Below, piece after piece: positions 57,354 to 64,000 of a stretch of DNA of 64,000 nt. Origin of the DNA: Comamonadaceae bacterium (GTDB lineage: Bacteria > Pseudomonadota > Gammaproteobacteria > Burkholderiales > Burkholderiaceae_C); NCBI GenBank assembly GCA_009996515.1, contig JAACZV010000020.1, positions 39,499 to 103,498 on the forward strand. Direction: 5' to 3'. A model generated the notes under the pieces. The model had not been told where the DNA came from, made no database searches, and saw nothing but the letters and a program-made list of their open reading frames with translations. Position 1 is the first letter of the stretch, and each line of letters opens with the position of its first letter. The position numbers were made by a program, and so were the translations under genes.

Positions 57354-57781
57354 GAGGCGATCGGGACGCCGCGGACATGGGCCTTCAGCGCCGAACTCGA
57401 CACGCCCTGGGTGCGCGGCAGGTAGACCACCTCGCACAGTGCCTGGAGCTCGTCGAAGCGCCCGCGCCAGTCGTCGCCCATCACGAAGGCCCTGGCCCCG
57501 TGGTGAAGGATGTCGCGCGGCTTCTGCTCCCAGCTCTCCTCGGGGATCACCAGGTCCACATAGCGGCAGGCGCGCACCAGCTCGATGCGATCGGCAAAAG
57601 GCACGGCCGAGCGCTTGCCCTTGGCGGCGTTGAACTCGTCGGTGGACACCGCCACCACCAGGAAGTCCCAGCGCTCCTTGATGCGGCGGAACAGATTGAC
57701 GTGGCCGATGTGGAACAGGTCGTAGGTGCCGTAGGTGATGGCCACGCTGGGCGCTGCGGCCGTCGGTGCGGGTGCCGGCAT
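57350..57781 (-). CDS. Glycerol-3-phosphate cytidylyltransferase-like protein (TagD family)
   Basis: A 143-residue nucleotidyltransferase with the TagD/PCT signature: TYGTYDLFHIGHVNLFRR (HIGH at 24-27), ERWDFLVVAVSTDEFN and the second active-site motif RTQGVSSSALK (RTxGxSS). In Gram-positive bacteria this enzyme makes CDP-glycerol for teichoic acid. The neighbour encodes a CDP-glycerol glycerophosphotransferase domain, which strongly supports CDP-glycerol as product. The ATG overlaps the stop of that gene by one base. Confidence 0.88.
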   Translation of the reverse strand: MPAPAPTAAAPSVAITYGTYDLFHIGHVNLFRRIKERWDFLVVAVSTDEFNAAKGKRSAVPFADRIELVRACRYVDLVIPEESWEQKPRDILHHGARAFVMGDDWRGRFDELQALCEVVYLPRTQGVSSSALKAHVRGVPIAS

Positions 57782-60700
57782 CAGCGGGCCCCGAGCACGG
57801 CGTCCAGCTCCTCGGACACCAGCGCCATCAGCCGCGGCCCGGCCTGGTCGTCCTGGCGGTCGTGCAGCTGCTGCAGCAGGCCGTGGCGTGCCCGCCTGGC
57901 GGCGGCGCTCTCCTGGCCGGCCCTCAGCAGCGTCAGCAGCTCGGCCAGGCTGCGCGCCACCGGGCCCGGCGGGTTGGCGAGCTTGGCGTCGAACAGCTGG
58001 CGCGAGCGCGTCGTGTAGGCCTCGTGGTCGGGCCGGAACAACAGCACTGGCCGGTCCAGCAGCAGGTAGTCGAACATGATGGACGAGTAGTCCGTGATCA
58101 GCGCCGTGGTCTTGCCCAGCAGCGGATAGACGTCGGAGCGGGCGCGCACGAAGCTCACGCCCGGCATCACCTCGGCCAGCCTGGCCACCAGCGGCTGCTC
58201 GACCGGGTGCAGGTTGACGATCAGCAGATCACCCGCCGCCGCGACGGCGGCGGCCAGCTCCGGCAGCCCGGCCTGCATCATCCAGCCCGGATTGCCGTCG
58301 CGGAAGGTGGGCGCGTACAGCAGCACGCGCTGGCCGCGCCGGCGGAACTCCTCGGCGCGCCGGTAGGCCTCGAGGTCCACGTTGAGCAGATCGCGCGCCG
58401 TGGGCTCGCGCAGCAGCACGTCGTTGCGCGGATAGCCGATGGGAGCGTACTGCCCGAAGGCGAACCAGCGCCGGAACTCGTCCTCCTGGCCCGCCGAGGT
58501 GCCGACCAGGCGGCTGAACGGGCCGCAGGTGCGCAGCACGCGGGCGAAGTGCGGCGACATCTGCCCCAGCCCGGCCAGGTTGCGCAGGCCGATCTCCTTG
58601 ATGGACACGCCGTGCCAGAGCTGGACCTGGCGCGCGCCGGCCAGCAGGGCGGCGGCATAGGGGTTGCTGTTCAGCAGATGGTCGTCGATGACGGCCACCG
58701 CGGCGGCCAGCGCCTTGTGCAGATGCTCGGCCGTCCAGTCCGCGGGGGCGGCAGGGAAGCAGCGGCCACCGGTCTGCGCCACCAGCTCGGCCTGCTGGGC
58801 ATCCATGGGCAGGAACCAGCATTCGGCCTGCAGCGCCTGGGCCTCGGCCTGGGCGGCCAGCCAGGCGTACTTCACGTTGTTGCCGAAGTGGCTGCCGCCC
58901 ACGAACACGACGATGCGCTGCTTGGGGTGCATGCGCGAGACCTCGGCCAGGTCGCGGTTGCTGCGCTCCAGGTTGAGCTGGGTGTGCAGCTCCTCGAGCT
59001 TGCGCCCCTGTTCGCGGTTGCGCCGGTCCAGGGCCTGCAGGTCGTCGTTGCGCAGTTGCAGCAGGTTCTCCACCACCGCGTCTATCGACGCCACCAGCTG
59101 GGCGTTGGCGGCCTCCAGCTCGGCGACGCGCGTCTCGAGCGCGGTGGCGGCGGGTGCGGCGGGCGTGCCCAGCGCGGCGGCGATTTGCTGGGCCAGGGTG
59201 TCGGCGGCGGGTCTGCTCATGGGATCGGATGAAGGGGGCTGGGGCAGCGTCGTGCCGGCTGCCAGGCTGGGGGCCGGCGGCGGCGCATCGGCCGGCCCGC
59301 ACGCGGGCTGGGCCGGCAGATGCACGGGCGGCAGCCCGGCCTCGGCGCGCGCCCACATGCGCTGCAGCAGCGCCTCGAAGTCGCGCGCATAGCGCGGCAT
59401 GTCGAACAGCGGCAGTTCGCCGCGGCGCCCGCGCAGCAGCGCCTGGGCGGCACGCAGCTCGGCCATGTCGCCCTGCGTCAATGCGATGGCGCGCTGCACA
59501 TAGGCCTGTGCGTCCGCGCAAATGAAGCCGGGCAGCTCGCAGGCGCTGACCAGGCTGGCGGCCACGCGTGAGGCGAAGGTCTCACCCGGCACGGTCAGCA
59601 CCGGCACGCCGGCCCACAGCGCATCGCTGGCGGTGGTGTGGGCGTTGCAGGGCCAGGTGTCCAGGAACAGGTCCGCGGCCTGCAGCCGCGCCATGTGCAG
59701 CTCGGGCGCCACGCGCTCCGAGAAGATCAGCCGCGCGGCGTCCACGCCGCGCCGCGCCAGCTCGGCGACGAGCGCCTTGCTCGCGCTCTCGTTCCAGTTC
59801 AGCAGCCATAGCACGGCCTGCGGGCTGCCGCGCAGGATCTGCGCCCACAGCTCGGCCATCTCCGCCGTGATCTTGTAGACCTGGTTGAAGCAGCACAGCA
59901 CCGGCACGCCCTCGGGCAGGCCCAGCGCGGCGCGCTGCACCGGCGGCAGCGACGCACGCTGGCGGTCATTGGGCTGGTAGCTGTGCGGCATCTGGGCGAT
60001 GCGCTCGGCGTAGCCGTCCTCGTGCGCCAGCGGCGTCACGACCGGATCGCCGATGACGTAGTCCAGGAAGTCGGCGCCGGTCGAGCCCGGATAGCCCAGA
60101 TAGCTCACCTGCACCGGCGCCGGCCGCAGGCCCAGGACCTGCATGCGCCCGCTCTCGGTGTAGCCCTTCAGGTCGAACGCGATGTCGATGCCGTCGGCCC
60201 GCATCAGGCCCGCCACCTGCGCATCGCCGATGTTGTTGACGTCGCGGTAGTGGTCGGCCGCCGCACGCATGCGGGCCTGCTGGGGCGAGCCGTCGGCCGG
60301 GCTGTGGCAGTAGAGGAAGACCTCGAAGCGCTCGCGGTCCAGCAGCTCCACCAGCTCCACCAGCAGCGTCACGGTGGCGTGGTTGAAGAAGTCCGCCGAC
60401 AGCAGGCCCAGCCTCAGCCGGCGCCCCTGGGCCTTGACCGGCGCGGCGGGCGGCAGCGGGCGCTGGCCCTGGGTGAGCCGCGCGGCCTCAAGGCGGCCGG
60501 CGCGCAGCTGCTCGGCACGGCCGGCCGGCAGGGCCAGCAGCGCAAACGGCGGGATGCCGGCATCGGAGCGGCCCAGGCGCTCCAGCAGGGCCGCCACCTG
60601 CGGATCGAGCTGCTCCCAGCGCGCCAGCCGCCCCAGCTGATGCACCAGCAGGCTCTGCGCCAGGCCGCCGAAGCCCTGGCTGCCGTCGGCATCCAGCAGG

Positions 60701-61239
60701 CTGGCGGTCTCGAAGCTGATGGCCGACTGCGCGTCCATGCCCAGCAACCGCAGCGCCAGACCCAGCCGGTAATGCGTCGCCGCGCGCCTGGGGTCCAGCT
60801 GCAGCGTGTCGATGCAGACCTGCACCGCGTCCTTGGGCCGGTGCGACTGGAACAGCGCCAGCGCATGCTTCTCCAGCACCAGCGGATCGCGCCGCAGCGG
60901 CTCCGGCAGTTGCTCGCAGGCCGCCGCCATGCCGGCCCAGTTGCCCTGCTGCTCGAGGCAGCGCAGCAGCAGCTGCTGGGCCTGCGCATGCGCCGGCGCC
61001 AACGCCAGCAGCCGCCGCAACGCCTGCTCCGCACGCGCCGGTTCGCCCATGCTGAAGCCCAGCTCCACCAGGTCCAGCCAATGCTCGACGGATTGCGGCT
61101 GAAGTTCCAGCGCCGACTCGAACAGCGTGGCTGCCCGCTCCCACTGGCGCGCCGCCATCGCCTTGCGCCCGGCCTGCGCGGCCTGTTGGGCCCGCTGGTG
61201 GTGGCGGGTCTGGCCAGGCCGTGTTTCGGCGATATTCAT
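57781..61239 (-). CDS. Fusion protein: TPR / GT41 O-GlcNAc-transferase-like / CDP-glycerol glycerophosphotransferase
   Basis: A 1152-residue fusion. Residues 20-260 are TPR-like helices. Residues 272-640 are a complete GT41 (OGT/SPINDLY) catalytic domain: SADFFNHATV with H287 at the position of the OGT catalytic histidine, CFNQVYKI with K456, and CNAHTTASDALWAGVPVLTV with H534-T535-T536. Residues 640-770 are a Pro-rich linker and coiled coil. Residues 775-1150 are a glycerophosphotransferase domain: LWHGVSIKEIG, GYPRND, LLYAPTFRDG and LITDYSSIMFDYLLLDRP. The ATG has GAGGAAG before it. M674 at 59220 lacks a ribosome-binding site, so the fusion looks real. It lies 200 bases after fliC, suggesting flagellin as acceptor. 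Confidence 0.92.
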   Translation of the reverse strand: MNIAETRPGQTRHHQRAQQAAQAGRKAMAARQWERAATLFESALELQPQSVEHWLDLVELGFSMGEPARAEQALRRLLALAPAHAQAQQLLLRCLEQQGNWAGMAAACEQLPEPLRRDPLVLEKHALALFQSHRPKDAVQVCIDTLQLDPRRAATHYRLGLALRLLGMDAQSAISFETASLLDADGSQGFGGLAQSLLVHQLGRLARWEQLDPQVAALLERLGRSDAGIPPFALLALPAGRAEQLRAGRLEAARLTQGQRPLPPAAPVKAQGRRLRLGLLSADFFNHATVTLLVELVELLDRERFEVFLYCHSPADGSPQQARMRAAADHYRDVNNIGDAQVAGLMRADGIDIAFDLKGYTESGRMQVLGLRPAPVQVSYLGYPGSTGADFLDYVIGDPVVTPLAHEDGYAERIAQMPHSYQPNDRQRASLPPVQRAALGLPEGVPVLCCFNQVYKITAEMAELWAQILRGSPQAVLWLLNWNESASKALVAELARRGVDAARLIFSERVAPELHMARLQAADLFLDTWPCNAHTTASDALWAGVPVLTVPGETFASRVAASLVSACELPGFICADAQAYVQRAIALTQGDMAELRAAQALLRGRRGELPLFDMPRYARDFEALLQRMWARAEAGLPPVHLPAQPACGPADAPPPAPSLAAGTTLPQPPSSDPMSRPAADTLAQQIAAALGTPAAPAATALETRVAELEAANAQLVASIDAVVENLLQLRNDDLQALDRRNREQGRKLEELHTQLNLERSNRDLAEVSRMHPKQRIVVFVGGSHFGNNVKYAWLAAQAEAQALQAECWFLPMDAQQAELVAQTGGRCFPAAPADWTAEHLHKALAAAVAVIDDHLLNSNPYAAALLAGARQVQLWHGVSIKEIGLRNLAGLGQMSPHFARVLRTCGPFSRLVGTSAGQEDEFRRWFAFGQYAPIGYPRNDVLLREPTARDLLNVDLEAYRRAEEFRRRGQRVLLYAPTFRDGNPGWMMQAGLPELAAAVAAAGDLLIVNLHPVEQPLVARLAEVMPGVSFVRARSDVYPLLGKTTALITDYSSIMFDYLLLDRPVLLFRPDHEAYTTRSRQLFDAKLANPPGPVARSLAELLTLLRAGQESAAARRARHGLLQQLHDRQDDQAGPRLMALVSEELDAVLGAR

Positions 61240-61347
61240 TGGAACTTCCTCAGCATTGGCGACTTCTGCTGCGCGCTTGTGGGCGGCCGCAGCACAACCG
61301 GGCACTATCCCTGCAATCGCGTAGGCCACGACCCGAATCCCAAAAGG

Positions 61348-61371
61348 AAAACCGGGCCTCGGCCCGGTTTT
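61348..61371 (-). terminator. Rho-independent terminator of fliC
   Basis: AAAACCGGGCC-TC-GGCCCGGTTTT, an 11-base perfect stem followed on the minus strand by CCTTTT. It lies about 70 bases past the fliC stop and separates fliC from the glycosylation operon. The plus-strand side also ends in a T-run. Confidence 0.9.
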
Positions 61372-61440
61372 TTCACGCTTGCCGGCCTGTCGTTGCGGAG
61401 CGTCGCCAGACGGCGCTGCCCCACAGGCCGGAGTCGCTCA

Positions 61441-62340
61441 TCACTGCAGCAGCGACATGACCATGCCGGACATGCTGTTGGCCTGCTTCAGCATCGAGGT
61501 GCTGGCCTGCATCAGCATCTGCTTGGTCGTCATGTTGGACGTCTCGGTGGCGTAGTCCACGTCCATGATGCGACCCGTCGCAGCCTTGGTGTTGGTGCTC
61601 ATGTTCTGCAGGTTGTTGTAGACGTGGTCCAGACGGTTGGACGCAGCGCCCAGGTCGGCGCGCAGCGCGCCGACGGCCTTGATGGCGTCGTTCAGGTCAT
61701 CCAGCGTGGCGTTGGTGCCGCCGGCGCCCAGTTCGGTGCCGATGGCCGTGCCCGTGACGCTGCCGTTGAACGTGCCGGAAACGGTGCTCAGCGAAGCGGC
61801 CAGGCCGGCGGTGCCGCTCAGACGGTCCGTCAGGTCCACGTCCATCGTCTCGCCGGAGGCAGCGCCGATCTGGAAGGTGATGGCGCCGCTCAGCTGGCCG
61901 CCCGTGCCGTCCGTGCTCGTGCCGTCGGAGAACAGCTGCTTGCCGCCGAACGAGGTGTTCTTGACGATGTTGGCCAGTTCCTTGCCCAGCGCGTCGTATT
62001 CCGACTGCATGGCGGTCTTGTCGTCGTCGGTGGTGGAGGCCGTGAAGGCTTCGGTGGCCAGATCCTTCATGCGGATCAGGATGTTGGAGACCTCGTCCAG
62101 CGCGCCTTCGGCGGTCTGCATCATGGAGATGCCGTTCTGCGTGTTCTTCATCGCCACGGCCATGCCGCTGGTCTGGGCCTTCAGGCGGGTGGCGATCTGC
62201 AGGCCGGCGGCGTCGTCCATCGCGGAGTTGACGCGGAAGCCCGTGCCCAGGCGGGACATCGAGGTCGACAGGGCGGTCTGGGTCTTGCTCAGCGAGGTCT
62301 GGGTCGACAGGGCCGATGCGTTGGTGTTCAGGCTCAGCAT
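61441..62340 (-). CDS. fliC: Flagellin FliC
   Basis: Structural subunit of the flagellar filament, 299 residues. The N-terminal D0/D1 helices (LSLNTNASALSTQTSLSKTQ at the start, RLGTGFRVNSAMDDAAGLQIA) and the C-terminal helix ending MLKQANSMSGMVMSLLQ are canonical. The central region between about residues 125 and 215 is short, without large D2/D3 domains, and rich in Ser/Thr/Gly, including SDGTSTDGTGG and the stretch around SGTFNGSVTG, plausible O-glycosylation sites. The ATG has GGAG five bases upstream. No sigma-28 promoter with correct spacing could be seen. Confidence 0.95.
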   Translation of the reverse strand: MLSLNTNASALSTQTSLSKTQTALSTSMSRLGTGFRVNSAMDDAAGLQIATRLKAQTSGMAVAMKNTQNGISMMQTAEGALDEVSNILIRMKDLATEAFTASTTDDDKTAMQSEYDALGKELANIVKNTSFGGKQLFSDGTSTDGTGGQLSGAITFQIGAASGETMDVDLTDRLSGTAGLAASLSTVSGTFNGSVTGTAIGTELGAGGTNATLDDLNDAIKAVGALRADLGAASNRLDHVYNNLQNMSTNTKAATGRIMDVDYATETSNMTTKQMLMQASTSMLKQANSMSGMVMSLLQ

Positions 62341-62518
62341 GGGGGGCTCCAATGGGGGGTGGGTTGATCTGCTTGGCGGGGCAAGCTTTCCTGCCCTCAG
62401 CAGCACAGGGCGGCGGCCGGGGCCGAGAACTTAAATGCGCAGCGCGGCAATTTCGCATCGGCCTGCATTCGCGGCGCCGGGCGTGCAATCCGTCACGCCG
62501 GGCCGCCGGCCAGCCCGC

Positions 62519-63013
62519 TCAGCGCCGCTCGCCGGCGCTGTCGCGAAGCTGGGCCAGGCCGGCCAGCAACTGCTGCAGCCCGGCCTCGGCCTCCGGGCCC
62601 AGGCCCGTGAAGCGGCAGCCGACGTGGACTTGCTCGCCCACCAGGAAGGAGCGGAAGTTGCGGCGCGAGCGCACCTCGAGGTCGGCCACCAGCGCCTCCT
62701 GCTCGCCAAAGACCAGCCGAACGCGGGCCAGCCGCTGGCCGACGAAGACGCCCCGGCCCTGCTCCACGTCGGCGCGCAGGCCCAGACCGCCCAGCGAGAC
62801 GTCGTCGATGCTGAAGCTGCGCGGCCGGCCCAGCAACATGAACTCGGCGCGCAGCGAAGGCACCAGCGGCGAGTCGCGGCGCGGCGTGCTGCGGCGGTCG
62901 CCGGCGGGCGGCGCAGCGTCCTGGGCGGCGGCGGCGGGCCCGGCATCGCCCGGCACCTCGGCCGCGGCGGGCTTGCCGCGCGAGCCCAGCCGGAACAGGG
63001 ACAGGCCCTTCAC
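62519..63013 (-). CDS. PilZ-domain protein
   Basis: A 164-residue cytosolic protein with an Ala/Pro-rich N-terminal tail and a PilZ domain from about residue 40. RRDSPLVPSLRAEF provides the R-rich c-di-GMP switch, and DVSLGGLGLRAD the D-x-S-x-x-G motif. PilZ proteins couple c-di-GMP to motility, and this one lies between fliC and another flagellar-region gene. The start is a GTG with no strong Shine-Dalgarno sequence. A YcgR-like brake function is inference; the N-terminal YcgR domain is missing. Confidence 0.85.
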   Translation of the reverse strand: MKGLSLFRLGSRGKPAAAEVPGDAGPAAAAQDAAPPAGDRRSTPRRDSPLVPSLRAEFMLLGRPRSFSIDDVSLGGLGLRADVEQGRGVFVGQRLARVRLVFGEQEALVADLEVRSRRNFRSFLVGEQVHVGCRFTGLGPEAEAGLQQLLAGLAQLRDSAGERR

Positions 63014-63036
63014 GCCAGCCGCCCGGGGTCCGCGGC

Positions 63037-64000
63037 CTAGGCCGTGCCGGCCGTCAGCAGCTGATCGACGCGGGCGCGATGCACGCCGGCGACGGCCGGC
63101 AGCAGGGCCGACAGCTGCTCATAGTCCAGCGGCGCGCCCTGCCCGGCGGCGGCGAAGTCGCGGGCCAGGCGGGCCATGTCGGCCGCGGTGGCCGCATCGG
63201 GCGCGGGCGCCGCGGCGGCCGCCTCCAGGCGCTGGCCCAGGGCCTGGCGCACCAGGCCCAGCTGCTGCTGGGCCTGCACCACGCGGGCCAGGCTGGCACG
63301 CTGGGCCTCGGCGCCGTTCACGCCCCAGCCGGCCGGCTGCATGGCATCGGGGCGGGCGTCCAGCATCGCGCGAACGGGCTGGCCGCTGGGGAAGCGCCGG
63401 CCATCGCCGCGCAGCTGCAGGCCGTCGCGCAGTGCCGGCCAGCGGGCCTCGGCCACGCTCAACAGCAGGCCGCCATCGGCCTGCGCGCGGGTCTGCACGC
63501 CCAGGCCGGCCAGGCCCTGGGCGACGGCGCGCAGATGGCTGTCCGGCCCCTGGCCGTCCAGATGGATGCTGAGCGCGCGGCCCTGGCCGGGCAGCGTCAG
63601 GCGCAGGGTCTCGGCGCCGCTGGCGGCCAGGCTGCGCTGGTCCAGGCCGCGCAGGCTGAATTCGCGCCGGGGCTGTTCGCCTTCGGCGACCGCCTGCAGC
63701 CGCGCGTCGATCTGGCCCGCCGCCTCGGCCCCGCGGGCCTGCCACAGGCGGGCCACACCGTCCACGCGGGCCTGCAGGTCCAGCGCCGTGGCGGGCAGCT
63801 GGCGAGCCAGCGTGAGGCTGAGCCCGCTCTTGAGCTGCTGCAGCGCGCCGTCCAGGCGCTGCGCATAGGCCAGGCCCTGCTGCAGCGCGCCCAGGCGCTG
63901 CTGGGCACCGGGCTCGCGCGCGGCGGCGCCGGGCGCGGCGGGGCGCAGCGGCTGGGCCGCAGCCGCGACCGCCGGTGCCAGCGCGCGCGGCGCCGTGGTG
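63037..64000 (-). CDS. Partial gene of the flagellar region, 5' end outside the window
   Basis: The minus-strand frame is open from the TAG at 63037-63039 to the end of the window, about 320 codons, without a convincing start, so the gene is cut by the window edge. The visible C-terminal part is Ala/Gln/Leu/Arg-rich with a likely coiled-coil stretch (LGALQQGLAYAQRLDGALQQ). A conserved-looking block follows, LDQRSLAASGAETLRLTLPG with LSIHLDGQGPDSHLRAVAQG. I cannot assign a family; it does not look like the C-terminus of FliD, FlgK or FlgL. Its place beside fliC and a PilZ gene suggests a flagellar role. Confidence 0.6.
   Translation of the reverse strand, partial: TTAPRALAPAVAAAAQPLRPAAPGAAAREPGAQQRLGALQQGLAYAQRLDGALQQLKSGLSLTLARQLPATALDLQARVDGVARLWQARGAEAAGQIDARLQAVAEGEQPRREFSLRGLDQRSLAASGAETLRLTLPGQGRALSIHLDGQGPDSHLRAVAQGLAGLGVQTRAQADGGLLLSVAEARWPALRDGLQLRGDGRRFPSGQPVRAMLDARPDAMQPAGWGVNGAEAQRASLARVVQAQQQLGLVRQALGQRLEAAAAAPAPDAATAADMARLARDFAAAGQGAPLDYEQLSALLPAVAGVHRARVDQLLTAGTA

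Noticed and set aside
59160..59230. Separate gene start for the glycerophosphotransferase domain at M674
   Set aside because: No Shine-Dalgarno sequence, no stop codon and no frame change between the OGT and transferase domains; one fused gene is the simpler reading.
62380..62440. Sigma-28 or sigma-54 promoter for fliC
   Set aside because: AACTTAAA resembles a reversed sigma-28 -35 element but the -10 match is weak; a GG...GC pair nearby has 11 instead of 10 bases between. Neither is good enough to report.

Overview
The window is GC-rich (roughly 68-70% by eye), densely coded and largely free of mobile DNA. Gene content and family types (map-glnD, MnmH, DUF2788, PepA divergent from LptFG, a CysB-type regulator, the XrtA/PEP-CTERM regulators PrsK/PrsR/PrsT) point to a betaproteobacterium of the order Burkholderiales, probably near Rubrivivax, Roseateles, Ideonella or Leptothrix. 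Genus is inference; there is no rRNA in the window.

Layout. 1-9.9 kb: housekeeping genes (map, glnD, mnmH), a delta-60-repeat lipoprotein, two small membrane proteins, and a minus-strand rubrerythrin / Fe-S oxidoreductase / DUF3501 cassette. At 10.05 kb is a tRNA-Ala(CGC), followed by a non-coding stretch with a nested palindrome. 10.6-21.3 kb: a PEP-CTERM / extracellular polysaccharide block, all minus strand: a PEP-CTERM protein, PrsT, an exosortase-associated acyltransferase, a trypsin-like protease, the PrsR/PrsK two-component pair and an XrtA-type sugar transferase. PrsR has the GAFTGA loop of sigma-54 activators, and a good sigma-54 promoter lies in front of the PEP-CTERM gene. The exosortase itself is not here. 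22-33.9 kb: LivJ-type binding protein, HolC, PepA, LptF/LptG, CbiX, CysB, a FimV-like protein, a Crp/Fnr regulator, an APH-like kinase and a GST.

33.9-40.3 kb: an orphan contractile tail-sheath gene of phage/eCIS type, downstream of a six-gene operon in which every junction overlaps by 1 or 4 bases. The operon holds a periplasmic molybdenum hydroxylase of IorAB type, then soxX, soxY, soxZ and soxA. No soxB or soxCD is present and the SoxY carrier arm is atypical. 40.4-49.8 kb: a small lipoprotein, a hairpin-rich intergenic region, a FeeM-like acyltransferase, modBACE with a ModE-like operator, a 2-keto-4-pentenoate hydratase-like gene and the sulfate transporter operon sbp-cysTWA. Molybdate and sulfate uptake thus sit close to a molybdenum/sulfur enzyme operon.

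49.8-64 kb: flagellar region, all minus strand. Flagellin (fliC) is followed by a run of closely packed, partly overlapping genes: a 1152-residue fusion of TPR, GT41 O-GlcNAc-transferase-type and CDP-glycerol glycerophosphotransferase domains; a TagD-like cytidylyltransferase; a GT2 glycosyltransferase; three DegT-family proteins (one without the PLP lysine); a methyltransferase; and WbqC. A FliK-like gene lies at the distal end. I read this as a flagellin-modification island that may add a glycerol-phosphate-containing glycan, and consider it, with the Mo-hydroxylase/Sox operon, the most likely undescribed biology here. The window ends inside an unidentified gene next to a PilZ-domain gene.
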